The translations under genes were made by a program, and so were the position numbers. The notes beneath the pieces were generated by a model that saw nothing but the letters and a program-made list of their open reading frames with translations, was not told the origin of the DNA and made no database searches. Positions 52,401 through 64,000 of a stretch of 64,000 nucleotides of DNA are shown here, piece by piece. The stretch is from Heligmosomoides polygyrus polygyrus (Eukaryota; Nematoda; Chromadorea; Rhabditida; Heligmosomidae): positions 51,133,631-51,197,630 of the forward strand of contig OX377206.1 of assembly GCA_947396885.1 (NCBI GenBank). Direction: 5' to 3'. Numbering within the stretch: the stretch's first letter is position 1; the number at the start of each line of letters is the position of its first letter.

Positions 52401-53438
52401 CTCATTTTTGCGTGAAAATTCTTTGATTTCAGCTTTTTCATGGTGAATGTGTTTATCGGCTTCTTCGGTCACATGAGATAGTGTGACATGACTATCGTCT
52501 TTAGTATTTCCTCAAGAGCGACATCCGCAATCGAGGTATCTGAGAACATCGTCAGACATCAATCATAATCGGATCATTAAACAGTCAAGAGCTCTCATTT
52601 TTGCGGGACAATTCTTTGATTTTAGTTTGTTAATAGTGATTGTCTTTATTGATTTCTTCGGCAACATCACATAGTGTGACATGACTGTCGTCTTTAAGAA
52701 CTTCCTCAAGAACGAACTTCACAATCCACATATCTCTCAACACCGTCAGACGTCACACTGAGACAGATCACTAGAAGGATCGAAACTACTATTTTGACAG
52801 GATAGCTATTTCGCGCGAGCTTGTATGGCTTTTATGTCTATCTGTTTCTTCGACCACACAAGATAGTGTGACATGACTATCGTGTTCAGGTACTTCCTCA
52901 AGAACGACATCCGGGATCGACGTATCTGTAAACGCCGTCACTGAGAATCCGATCATTAAACAGTCAAGTGCTCTCATTTTTGCGTGAAGATTCTTTGATT
53001 TCCGCTTCTTCATGTTGAATGTATTTATCGGTTTCTTCGGCCACACCGGATAGTGCAACATGACTATCGTCTTTAGTACTTCCTCAAGAACGACATCCGC
53101 AATCGAGGTATCTGTGAACACCGTCAGACATCAATCATAATCGGATCATTAAACAGTCAAGTGCTCTCATTTTTGCGTGAAAATTCTTTGATTTCAGCTT
53201 TTTCATGGGTGAATGTGTTTATCGGCTTCTTCGGTCACATGAGATAGTGTGACATAACTATCGTCTTTAGTACTTCCTCAAGAGCGACATCCGCAATCGA
53301 GGCATCTGTGAACATCGTCAGACATCAATCATAATCGGATCATTAAACAGTCAAGTGCTCTCATTTTTGCGTGAAAATTCTTTGATTTCAGCTTTTTCAT
53401 GGTGAATGTGTTTATCGGCTTCTTCGGTCACATGAGAT

Positions 53439-53492
53439 AGTGTGACATGACTATCGTCTTTAGTAAGTGTGACATGACTATCGTCTTTAGTA
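53439..53492. repeat. 27-bp internal direct duplication, copy 2
   Basis: The same duplication as at 49186, exactly 4253 bp away, carried along by the larger block duplication. Confidence 0.93.
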
Positions 53493-54229
53493 CTTCCTCA
53501 AGAGCGACATCCGCAATCGAGGTATCTGTGAACATCGTCTGACATCAATCATAATCGGATCATTAAACAGTCAAGTGCTCTCATTTTTGCGTGAAAATTC
53601 TTTGATTTCAGCTTTTTCATGGTGAATGTGTTTATCGGCTTCTTCGGTCACATGAGATAGTGTGACATGACTATCGTCTTTAGTACTTCCTCAAGAGGGA
53701 CATCCGCCATCGAGGTATCTGAGAACATCGTCAGACATCAATCATAATCGGATCATTAAACAGTCAAGAGCTCTCATTTTTGCGGGACAATTCTTTGATT
53801 TTAGCTTGTTAATAGTGATTGTCTTTATCGATTTCTTCGGCAACATCACATAGTGTGACATGACTGTCGTCTTTAAAAACTTTCTCAAGAACGAACTTCA
53901 CAATCCACATATCTCTCAACACCGTCAGACGTCACACTGAGACAGATCACTAGAAGGATCGAAACTACTATTTTGACAGGATAGCTATTTCGCGCGAGCT
54001 TGTATGGCTTTTATGTCTATCAGTTTCTTCGGCCACACAAGATAGTGTGACATGACTATCGTGTTCAGGTACTTCCTCAAGAACGACATCCGGGATCGAC
54101 GTATCTGAAACGCCGTCACTGAGAATCGGATCATTATCCAGTCAAGAGCTCTCACTTTTTGCGTGAAGATTCTTTGATTTCCGCTTCTTCATGTTGAATG
54201 TATTTATCGGTTTCTTCGGCCACACCGGA

Positions 54230-54422
54230 TAGTGCAACATGACTATCGTCTTTAGTACTTCCTCAAGAACGACATCCGCAATCGAGGTATCTGTGAACAC
54301 CGTCAGACGTCAATGAGAATCGGATCATTAAGCAGTCAAGAGCTCTCATCCTTCCGGGAAAATTCACTGATTTCAGTTTGGTAATGGTGACTGTCTTTAT
54401 CGATTTCTTGGGCAACATCACA
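54230..54422. repeat. Exemplar monomer type I (193 bp)
   Basis: It is confined to the right part of the window. Diagnostic features are CACCGTCAGACGTCAATGAG, CATTAAGCAGTCAAGAGC, CATCCTTCCGGGAAAATTC, ACTGATTTCAGTTTGG, GGTGACTGTC and TTTCTTGGGCAACATC. It is followed by a D subtype beginning TGACATCGCTGTCG with AGGAACTTCTGCAAGAACG. Copies are near 45.4 (a milder form), 54.3, 58.8, 59.9, 61.3 and 63.4 kb. The copies at 61.3 and 63.4 kb carry an insertion giving TTCCGCCGAGAAAATTC. Confidence 0.83.
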
Positions 54423-55575
54423 TAGTGTGACATCGCTGTCGTCTTTAGGAACTTCTGCAAGAACGAGCTTCACAATCCACATATCTCTCAACACCGTCAG
54501 ACGTCACACTGAGACAGATCACTAGAAGGATCGAAACTACTATTTTGACAGGATAGCTATTTCGCGTGAGCTTGTATGGTTTTTATGTCTATCAGTTTCT
54601 TTGGCCACACAAGATAGTGTGACATGACTATCGTGTTCAGGTACTTCCTCAAGAACGACATCCGGGATCGACGTATCTGTAAACGCCGTCACTGAGAATC
54701 GGATCCTTAAACAGTAAAGTGCTCTCATTTTTGCGTGAAAATTCTTTGATTTCAGCTTTTTCATGGTGAATGTGTTTTTCGGTTTCTTCGGCCACATTAC
54801 ATAGTGTGACATGACTATCGTCTTTAGTACTTCCTCAAGAACGACATCCGCAATCGAGGTATCTGTGAACACCGTCAGACATCAATCATAATCGGATCAT
54901 TAAACAGTCAAGAGCTCTCATTTTTGCGGGACAATTCATTGATTTCAGTTTGGTAATGGTGATTGTCTTTATCGATTTCTTCGGCAACATCACATAGTGT
55001 GACATGGCTGTCGTCTTTAAGAACTTCCTCAAGAACGACATCCGCAATCGACGTATCTTTGAACACCGTCAGACATCAATCAGAATCGGATCATTAAACA
55101 GTCAAGTGTTCTCATTTTTGCGTGAAAATTCTTTGATTTCAGCTTTTTCATGGTGAATGTGTTTATCGGTTTCTTCGATCACATGAGATAGTGTGACATG
55201 ACCATCGTCTTTAGTACTTCCTCAAGAACGACATCCGCAATCGAGGTATCTGTGAACATCGTCAGACATCAATCATAATCGGATCATTAAACAGTCAAGT
55301 GCTCTCATTTTTGCGTGAAAATTCTTTGATTTCAGCTTTTTCATGGTGAATGTGTTTATCGGCTTCTTCGGTCACATGAGATAGTGTGACATGACTATCG
55401 TCTTTAGTACTTCCTCTAGAGCGACATCCGCAATCGAGGTATCTGTGAACACCGTCAGACGTCAATGAGAATCGGATCATTAAGCAGTCAAGAGCTCTCA
55501 TTTTTGCGTGAAAATTCTTTGATTTCAGCTTTTTCATGGTGAATGTGTTTATCGGCTTCTTCGGTCACATGAGAT

Positions 55576-55629
55576 AGTGTGACATGACTATCGTCTTTAG
55601 TAAGTGTGACATGACTATCGTCTTTAGTA
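55576..55629. repeat. 27-bp internal direct duplication, copy 3
   Basis: Same duplicated segment, following a monomer with a chimeric A/I 5' half. It is followed by the CATCGTCTGACATC variant that also follows copies 1 and 2. Confidence 0.92.
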
Positions 55630-55989
55630 CTTCCTCAAGAGCGACATCCGCAATCGAGGTATCTGTGAACATCGTCTGACATCAATCATAATCGGATCAT
55701 TAAACAGTCAAGTGCTCTCATTTTTGCGTGAAAATTCTTTGATTTCAGCTTTTTCATGGGTGAATGTGTTTATCGGCTTCTTCGGTCACATGAGATAGTG
55801 TGACATAACTATCGTCTTTAGTACTTCCTCAAGAGCGACATCCGCAATCGAGGCATCTGTGAACATCGTCAGACATCAATCATAATCGGATCATTAAACA
55901 GTCAAGTGCTCTCATTTTTGCGTGAAAATTCTTTGATTTCAGCTTTTTCATGGTGAATGTGTTTATCGGCTTCTTCGGTCACATGAGAT

Positions 55990-56043
55990 AGTGTGACATG
56001 ACTATCGTCTTTAGTAAGTGTGACATGACTATCGTCTTTAGTA
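55990..56043. repeat. 27-bp internal direct duplication, copy 4
   Basis: Same duplicated segment 414 bp after copy 3. It is 2551 bp from copy 2, the same offset that separates the D elements at 53963 and 56514, so it belongs to a further block copy. Confidence 0.92.
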
Positions 56044-58409
56044 CTTCCTCAAGAGCGACATCCGCAATCGAGGTATCTGTGAACATCGTCTGAAATCAAT
56101 CATAATCGGATCATTAAACAGTCAAGTGCTCTCATTTTTGCGTGAAAATTCTTTGATTTCAGCTTTTTCATGGTGAATGTGTTTATCGGCTTCTTCGGTC
56201 ACATGAGATAGTGTGACATGACTATCGTCTTTAGTACTTCCTCAAGAGGGACATCCGCCATCGAGGTATCTGAGAACATCGTCAGACATCAATCATAATC
56301 GGATCATTAAACAGTCAAGAGCTCTCATTTTTGCGGGACAATTCTTTGATTTTAGCTTGTTAATAGTGATTGTCTTTATCGATTTCTTCGGCAACATCAC
56401 ATAGTGTGACATGACTGTCGTCTTTAAAAACTTTCTCAAGAACGAACTTCACAATCCACATATCTCTCAACACCGTCAGACGTCACACTGAGACAGATCA
56501 CTAGAAGGATCGAAACTACTATTTTGACAGGATAGCTATTTCGCGCGAGCTTGTATGGCTTTTATGTCTATCAGTTTCTTCGGCCACACAAGATAGTGTG
56601 ACATGACTATCGTGTTCAGGTACTTCCTCAAGAACGACATCCGGGATCGACGTATCTGTAAACGCCGTCACTGAGAATCGGATCCTTAAACAGTAAAGTG
56701 CTCTCATTTTTGCGTGAAAATTCTTTGATTTCAGCTTTTTCATGGTGAATGTGTTTTTCGGTTTCTTCGGCCACATTACATAGTGTGACATGACTATTGA
56801 GTTCAGGTACTTCCTCAAGAACGACATCCGGGATCGACTTATCTGTAAACGCCGTCACTGAGAATCGGATCATTAAACAGTCAAGAGCTCTCACTTTTTG
56901 CGTGAAGATTCTTTGATTTCCGCTTCTTCATGTTGAATGTATTTATCGGTTTCTTCGGCCACACCGGATAGTGCAACATGACTATCGTCTTTAGTACTTC
57001 CTCAAGAACGACATCCGCAATCGAGGTATCTGTGAACACCGTCAGACGTCAATGAGAATCGGATCATTAAGCAGTCAAGAGCTCTCATTTTTGCGGGACA
57101 ATTCTTTGATTTTAGTTTGTTAATAGTGATTGTCTTTATTGATTTCTTCGGCAACATCACATAGTGTGACATGACTGTCGTCTTTAAGAACTTCCTCAAG
57201 AACGAACTTCACAATCCACATATCTCTCAACACCGTCAGACGTCACACTGAGACAGATCACTAGAAGGATCGAAACTACTATTTTGACAGGATAGCTATT
57301 TCGCGCGAGCTTGTATGGCTTTTATGTCTATCTGTTTCTTCGACCACACAAGATAGTGTGACATGACTATCGTGTTCAGGTACTTCCTCAAGAACGACAT
57401 CCGGGATCGACGTATCTGTAAACGCCGTCACTGAGAATCCGATCATTAAACAGTCAAGTGCTCTCATTTTTGCGTGAAAATTCTTTGATTTCAGCTTTTT
57501 CATGGTGAATGTGTTTATCGGTTTCTTCGGTCACATGAGATAGTGTGACATGACTATCGTCTTTAGTACTTCCTCAAGAACGACATCCGCAATCGAGGTA
57601 TCTGTGAACATCGTCAGACATCAATCATAATCGGATCATTAAACAGTCAAGTGCTCTCATTTTTGCGTGAAAATTCTTTGATTTCAGCTTTTTCATGGGT
57701 GAATGTGTTTATCGGCTTCTTCGGTCACATGAGATAGTGTGACATGACTATCGTCTTTAGTACTTCCTCAAGAGGGACATCCGCCATCGAGGTATCTGAG
57801 AACATCGTCAGACATCAATCATAATCGGATCATTAAACAGTCAAGAGCTCTCATTTTTGCGGGACAATTCTTTGATTTTAGCTTGTTAATAGTGATTGTC
57901 TTTATCGATTTCTTCGGCAACATCACATAGTGTGACATGACTGTCGTCTTTAAAAACTTTCTCAAGAACGAACTTCACAATCCACATATCTCTCAACACC
58001 GTCAGACGTCACACTGAGACAGATCACTAGAAGGATCGAAACTACTATTTTGACAGGATAGCTATTTCGCGCGAGCTTGTATGGCTTTTATGTCTATCAG
58101 TTTCTTCGGCCACACAAGATAGTGTGACATGACTATCGTGTTCAGGTACTTCCTCAAGAACGACATCCGGGATCGACGTATCTGAAACGCCGTCACTGAG
58201 AATCGGATCATTATCCAGTCAAGAGCTCTCACTTTTTGCGTGAAGATTCTTTGATTTCCGCTTCTTCATGTTGAATGTATTTATCGGTTTCTTCGGCCAC
58301 ACCGGATAGTGCAACATGACTATCGTCTTTAGTACTTCCTCAAGAACGACATCCGCAATCGAGGTATCTGTGAACACCGTCAGACGTCAATGAGAATCGG
58401 ATCATTAAG

Positions 58410-61061
58410 CAGTCAAGAGCTCTCATTTTTGCGGGACAATTCATTGATTTCAGTTTGGTAATGGTGATTGTCTTTATCGATTTCTTCGGCAACATCACAT
58501 AGTGTGACATGGCTGTCGTCTTTAAGAACTTCCTCAAGAACGACATCCGCAATCGACGTATCTTTGAACACCGTCAGACATCAATCAGAATCGGATCACT
58601 AAACAGTCAAGTGTTCTCATTTTTGCGTGAAAATTCTTTGATTTCAGCTTTTTCATGGTGAATGTGTTTATCGGTTTCTTCGATCACATGAGATAGTGTG
58701 ACATGACTATCGTCTTTAGTACTTCCTCAAGAACGACATCCGCAATCGAGGTATCTGTGAACATCGTCAGACGTCAATGAGAATCGTATCATTAAGCAGT
58801 CAAGAGCTCTCATCCTTCCGGGAAAATTCACTGATTTCAGTTTGGTAATGGTGACTGTCTTTATCGATTTCTTGGGCAACATCACATAGTGTGACATCGC
58901 TGTCGTCTTTAGGAACTTCTGCAAGAACGAGCTTCACAATCCACATATCTCTCAACACCGTCAGACGTCACACTGAGACAGATCACTAGAAGGATCGAAA
59001 CTACTATTTTGACAGGATAGCTATTTCGCGTGAGCTTGTATGGTTTTTATGTCTATCAGTTTCTTTGGCCACACAAGATAGTGTGACATGACTATCGTGT
59101 TCAGGTACTTCCTCAAGAACGACATCCGGGATCGACGTATCTGTAAACGCCGTCACTGAGAATCGGATCCTTAAACAGTAAAGTGCTCTCATTTTTGCGT
59201 GAAAATTCTTTGATTTCAGCTTTTTCATGGTGAATGTGTTTTTCGGTTTCTTCGGCCACATTACATAGTGTGACATGACTATTGTGTTCAGGTACTTCCT
59301 CAAGAACGACATCCGGGATCGACTTATCTGTAAACGCCGTCACTGAGAATCGGATCATTAAACAGTCAAGTGCTCTCATTTTTGCGTGAAAATTCTTTGA
59401 TTTCAGCTTTTTCATGGTGAATGTGTTTATCGGTTTCTTCGGTCACATGAGATAGTGTGACATGACTATCGTCTTTAGTACTTCCTCAAGAACGACATCC
59501 GCAATCGAGGTATCTGTGAACATCGTCAGACATCAATCATAATCGGATCATTAAACAGTCAAGAGCTCTCATTTTTGCGGGACAATTCATTGATTTCAGT
59601 TTGGTAATGGTGATTGTCTTTATCGATTTCTTCGGCAACATCACATAGTGTGACATGGCTGTCGTCTTTAAGAACTTCCTCAAGAACGACATCCGCAATC
59701 GACGTATCTTTGAACACCGTCAGACATCAATCAGAATCGGATCACTAAACAGTCAAGTGTTCTCATTTTTGCGTGAAAATTCTTTGATTTCAGCTTTTTC
59801 ATGGTGAATGTGTTTATCGGTTTCTTCGATCACATGAGATAGTGTGACATGACTATCGTCTTTAGTACTTCCTCAAGAACGACATCCGCAATCGAGGTAT
59901 CTGTGAACATCGTCAGACGTCAATGAGAATCGGATCATTAAGCAGTCAAGAGCTCTCATCCTTCCGGGAAAATTCACTGATTTCAGTTTGGTAATGGTGA
60001 CTGTCTTTATCGATTTCTTGGGCAACATCACATAGTGTGACATCGCTGTCGTCTTTAGGAACTTCTGCAAGAACGAGCTTCACAATCCACATATCTCTCA
60101 ACACCGTCAGACGTCACACTGAGACAGATCACTAGAAGGATCGAAACTACTATTTTGACAGGATAGCTATTTCGCGTGAGCTTGTATGGTTTTTATGTCT
60201 ATCAGTTTCTTTGGCCACACAAGATAGTGTGACATGACTATCGTGTTCAGGTACTTCCTCAAGAACGACATCCGGGATCGACGTATCTGTAAACGCCGTC
60301 ACTGAGAATCGGATCCTTAAACAGTAAAGTGCTCTCATTTTTGCGTGAAAATTCTTTGATTTCAGCTTTTTCATGGTGAATGTGTTTTTCGGTTTCTTCG
60401 GCCACATTACATAGTGTGACATGACTATTGTGTTCAGGTACTTCCTCAAGAACGACATCCGGGATCGACTTATCTGTAAACGCCGTCACTGAGAATCGGA
60501 TCATTAAACAGTCAAGTGCTCTCATTTTTGCGTGAAAATTCTTTGATTTCAGCTTTTTCATGGTGAATGTGTTTATCGGTTTCTTCGGTCACATGAGATA
60601 GTGTGACATGACTATCGTCTTTAGTACTTCCTCAAGAACGACATCCGCAATCGAGGTATCTGTGAACATCGTCAGACATCAATCATAATCGGATCATTAA
60701 ACAGTCAAGAGCTCTCATTTTTGCGGGACAATTCATTGATTTCAGTTTGGTAATGGTGATTGTCTTTATCGATTTCTTCGGCAACATCACATAGTGTGAC
60801 ATGGCTGTCGTCTTTAAGAACTTCCTCAAGAACGACATCCGCAATCGACGTATCTTTGAACACCGTCAGACATCAATCAGAATCGGATCACTAAACAGTC
60901 AAGTGTTCTCATTTTTGCGTGAAAATTCTTTGATTTCAGCTTTTTCATGGTGAATGTGTTTATCGGTTTCTTCGATCACATGAGATAGTGTGACATGACT
61001 ATCGTCTTTAGTACTTCCTCAAGAACGACATCCGCAATCGAGGTATCTGTGAACATCGTCA
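58410..61061. repeat. Tandem 6-mer duplication (1146-bp period)
   Basis: Positions 58410-59915 match 59556-61061. Both copies contain type I and its D partner. One difference is AATCGTATC near 58786 versus AATCGGATC near 59932. Limits are 58409/59555 (AAGC versus AAAC) and GACGTC versus GACATC at the right. Confidence 0.84.
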
Positions 61062-63963
61062 GACATCAATCATAATCGGATCATTAAACAGTCAAGTTCT
61101 CTCATTTTTGCGTGAAAGTTCTTTGATTTCAGCTTTTTCATGGTGAATGTGTTTATCGGCTTCTTCGGTCACATGAGATAGTGTGACATGACTATCGTCT
61201 TTAGTACTTCCTCAAGAGCGACATCCGCAATCGAGGTATCTGTGAACACCGTCAGACGTCAATGAGAATCGGATCATTAAGCAGTCAAGAGCTCTCATCC
61301 TTCCGCCGAGAAAATTCACTGATTTCAGTTTGGTAATGGTGACTGTCTTTATCGATTTCTTGGGCAACATCACATAGTGTGACATCGCTGTCGTCTTTAG
61401 GAACTTCTGCAAGAACGAGCTTCACAATCCACATATCTCTCAACACCGTCAGACGTCACACTGAGAAAGATCACTAGAAGGATCGAAACTACTATTTTGA
61501 CAGGACAGCTATTTCGCGTGAGCTTGTATGGTTTTTATGTCTATCAGTTTCTTTGGCCACACAAGATAGTGTGACATGACTATCGTGTTCAGGTACTTCC
61601 TCAAGAACGACATCCGGGATCGACGTATCTGTAAACGCCGTCACTGAGAATCGGATCCTTAAACAGTAAAGTGCTCTCATTTTTGCGTGAAAATTCTTTG
61701 ATTTCAGCTTTTTCATGGTGAATGTGTTTTTCGGTTTCTTCGGCCACATTACATAGTGTGACATGACTATTGTGTTCAGGTACTTCCTCAAGAACGACAT
61801 CCGGGATCGACTTATCTGTAAACGCCGTCACTGAGAATCGGATCATTAACCAGTCAAGAGCTCTCACTTTTTGCGTGAAAATTCTTTGATTTCAGCTTTT
61901 TCATGGTGAATGTGTTTATCGGTTTCTTCGGTCACATGAGATAGTGTGACATGACTATCGTCTTTAGTACTTCCTCAAGAACGACATCCGCAATCGAGGT
62001 ATCTGTGAACATCGTCAGACATCAATCATAATCGGATCATTAAACAGTCAAGAGCTCTCATTTTTGCGGGACAATTCATTGATTTCAGTTTGGTAATGGT
62101 GATTGTCTTTATCGATTTCTTCGGCAACATCACATAGTGTGACATGGCTGTCGTCTTTAAGAACTTCCTCAAGAACGACATCCGCAATCGACGTATCTTT
62201 GAACACCGTCAGACATCAATCAGAATCGGATCATTAAACAGTCAAGTGTTCTCATTTTTGCGTGAAAATTCTTTGATTTCAGCTTTTTCATGGTGAATGT
62301 GTTTATCGGTTTCTTCGATCACATGAGATAGTGTGACATGACTATCGTCTTTAGTACTTCCTCAAGAACGACATCCGCAATCGAGGTATCTGTGAACATC
62401 GTCAGACATCAATCATAATCGGATCATTAAACAGTCAAGTGCTCTCATTTTTGCGTGAAAATTCTTTGATTTCAGCTTTTTCATGGTGAATGTGTTTATC
62501 GGCTTCTTCGGTCACATGAGATAGTGTGACATGACTATCGTCTTTAGTACTTCCTCAGGAGCGACATCCGCAATCGAGGCATCTGTGAACATCGTCAGAC
62601 ATCAATCATAATCGGATCATTAAACAGTCAAGTGCTCTCATTTTTGCGTGAAAATTCTTTGATTTCAGCTTTTTCATGGTGAATGTGTTTATCGGTTTCT
62701 TCGGTCACATGAGATAGTGTGACATGACTATCGTCTTTAGTACTTCCTCAAGAACGACATCCGCAATCGAGGTATCTGTGAACATCGTCAGACATCAATC
62801 ATAATCGGATCATTAAACAGTCAAGAGCTCTCATTTTTGCGGGACAATTCATTGATTTCAGTTTGGTAATGGTGATTGTCTTTATCGATTTCTTCGGCAA
62901 CATCACATAGTGTGACATGGCTGTCGTCTTTAAGAACTTCCTCAAGAACGACATCCGCAATCGACGTATCTTTGAACACCGTCAGACATCAATCAGAATC
63001 GGATCACTAAACAGTCAAGTGTTCTCATTTTTGCGTGAAAATTCTTTGATTTCAGCTTTTTCATGGTGAATGTGTTTATCGGTTTCTTCGATCACATGAG
63101 ATAGTGTGACATGACTATCGTCTTTAGTACTTCCTCAAGAACGACATCCGCAATCGAGGTATCTGTGAACATCGTCAGACATCAATCATAATCGGATCAT
63201 TAAACAGTCAAGTTCTCTCATTTTTGCGTGAAAGTTCTTTGATTTCAGCTTTTTCATGGTGAATGTGTTTATCGGCTTCTTCGGTCACATGAGATAGTGT
63301 GACATGACTATCGTCTTTAGTACTTCCTCAAGAGCGACATCCGCAATCGAGGTATCTGTGAACACCGTCAGACGTCAATGAGAATCGGATCATTAAGCAG
63401 TCAAGAGCTCTCATCCTTCCGCCGAGAAAATTCACTGATTTCAGTTTGGTAATGGTGACTGTCTTTATCGATTTCTTGGGCAACATCACATAGTGTGACA
63501 TCGCTGTCGTCTTTAGGAACTTCTGCAAGAACGAGCTTCACAATCCACATATCTCTCAACACCGTCAGACGTCACACTGAGAAAGATCACTAGAAGGATC
63601 GAAACTACTATTTTGACAGGACAGCTATTTCGCGTGAGCTTGTATGGTTTTTATGTCTATCAGTTTCTTTGGCCACACAAGATAGTGTGACATGACTATC
63701 GTGTTCAGGTACTTCCTCAAGAACGACATCCGGGATCGACGTATCTGTAAACGCCGTCACTGAGAATCGGATCCTTAAACAGTAAAGTGCTCTCATTTTT
63801 GCGTGAAAATTCTTTGATTTCAGCTTTTTCATGGTGAATGTGTTTTTCGGTTTCTTCGGCCACATTACATAGTGTGACATGACTATTGTGTTCAGGTACT
63901 TCCTCAAGAACGACATCCGGGATCGACTTATCTGTAAACGCCGTCACTGAGAATCGGATCATT
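60494..63963. repeat. 11-mer duplication (2116-bp offset)
   Basis: Positions 60494-61847 match 62610-63963. Both contain the type I insertion TTCCGCCGAG and the D variants CTGAGAAAGATC and GACAGGACAGC. The right limit is where the left copy reads ATTAACCAGTC (about 61848). The section between, about 61848-62609, is not part of the match. Confidence 0.82.
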
Positions 63964-64000
63964 AAACAGTCAAGTGCTCTCATTTTTGCGTGAAAATTCT
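63870..64000. repeat. Partial last monomer (F-like)
   Basis: It begins at the TAGTGTGACATGACTATTG box and carries GTTCAGG and ATCGACTTATC, the late F-like variant. The window ends 131 bp in, so the array continues to the right. Confidence 0.88.

Larger units (their letters stand above)
53678..58430. repeat. Mosaic zone with short HORs (3- and 4-mers)
   Basis: D elements lie at 53963, 54535, 56514, 57274 and 58040, giving spacings of 3, 10, 4 and 4 monomers (760 and 766 bp for the 4-mers). The A variant with AAGAGGGACATCCGCCATCG occurs three times, near 53692, 56243 and 57772. The deletion form GTATCTGAAACGCCG occurs near 54101 and 58178 (offset 4077). A one-base insertion (CATGGGTGAATG) occurs near 55755 and 57695, and also near 48954 and 53207. 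Confidence 0.8.
1..64000. repeat. Tandem satellite array, ~192-bp monomer with higher-order repeats
   Basis: The box TAGTGTGACATGAC, or a one- to three-base variant of it, recurs every 186-198 bp from the first complete monomer at 171 to the last at 63870, always in the same orientation. Measured starts at the left end are 171, 366, 559, 751, 938, 1126, 1320, 1513, 1708, 1901 and 2088. No stretch of unrelated sequence separates monomers anywhere, so every gene-free interval in this window is satellite. Nucleosome-scale period, divergent monomer types and multi-monomer units are typical of centromeric or pericentromeric satellites; that location is inference. I do not recognise the family by name. 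Both ends of the window lie inside the array, so its full size is unknown. Confidence 0.98.

Noticed and set aside
1..64000. CRISPR array, because of regular repetition
   Set aside because: The period is about 192 bp and the whole period is conserved; there are no short repeats separated by unique spacers and no cas genes.
1..64000. A family of about 80 small genes on the minus strand
   Set aside because: The frames are repeats of each other, begin and end at positions fixed by monomer phase, differ by replacement changes, and show no expression signals.
1..64000. rDNA spacer or histone-type tandem gene array
   Set aside because: No rRNA, 5S, tRNA or conserved histone sequence is visible in any monomer type.

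Overview
The whole 64 kb window is one uninterrupted, head-to-tail tandem array of a eukaryotic satellite DNA. The monomer is about 192 bp (individual monomers I measured run from 186 to 198 bp; commonest lengths 187, 192, 193 and 195). Dividing the window by the mean gives roughly 334 monomers. I see no protein-coding gene, tRNA, rRNA, transposon, CRISPR array or unique sequence anywhere, and no change of monomer orientation. All open frames of about 62-137 codons lie on the minus strand, are copies of one another, and are explained by the repeat period (192 = 3 x 64).

The organism cannot be named from the sequence. Nucleosome-scale monomers, diverged monomer types and multi-monomer higher-order repeats (HORs) point to centromeric, pericentromeric or other constitutive heterochromatin of a eukaryote. 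A hand count of one 193-bp monomer (21833-22025) gives about 38% G+C and nine CpGs where about seven are expected, so CpG is not depleted overall. That fits a genome with little CpG methylation, or a very recently homogenised array.

Monomers fall into recognisable types, named here A, B (with subtype B'), C, D, E, F, G, H and I, taking each monomer to start at the nearly invariant box TAGTGTGACATGAC. Type D is the most divergent and acts as an anchor: 50 D monomers occur, 3 to 12 monomers apart. They delimit HOR units of 954 bp (D-E-F-G-B'), 958 bp (D-H-A-A-B'), about 1147 bp (6-mer), about 1335 bp (7-mer), 1921 bp (10-mer) and longer.

Layout: 1-4.9 kb is a mosaic of 5-mer and longer units. 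4.95-13.84 kb is a near-perfect tandem duplication with a 4410-bp (23-monomer) period. 14.3-45 kb holds nested copies: a 6154-bp block repeated 15,693 bp away, a 4005-bp block repeated at +7842, a 3494-bp block at +5930, a 2665-bp block at +9178, and tandem 10-, 7-, 5- and 3-mers. 45-54 kb carries a 2965-bp block repeated at +4253 and a 27-bp internal duplication. 54-64 kb is a mosaic of 3-, 4-, 5-, 6-, 7- and 11-mer units. Types F and G in their classical form stop near 44.2 kb, while type I appears only from about 45.2 kb, so the window crosses a boundary between two HOR neighbourhoods. The picture is of an array expanding by repeated unequal exchange or replication slippage at scales from 27 bp to several kb.
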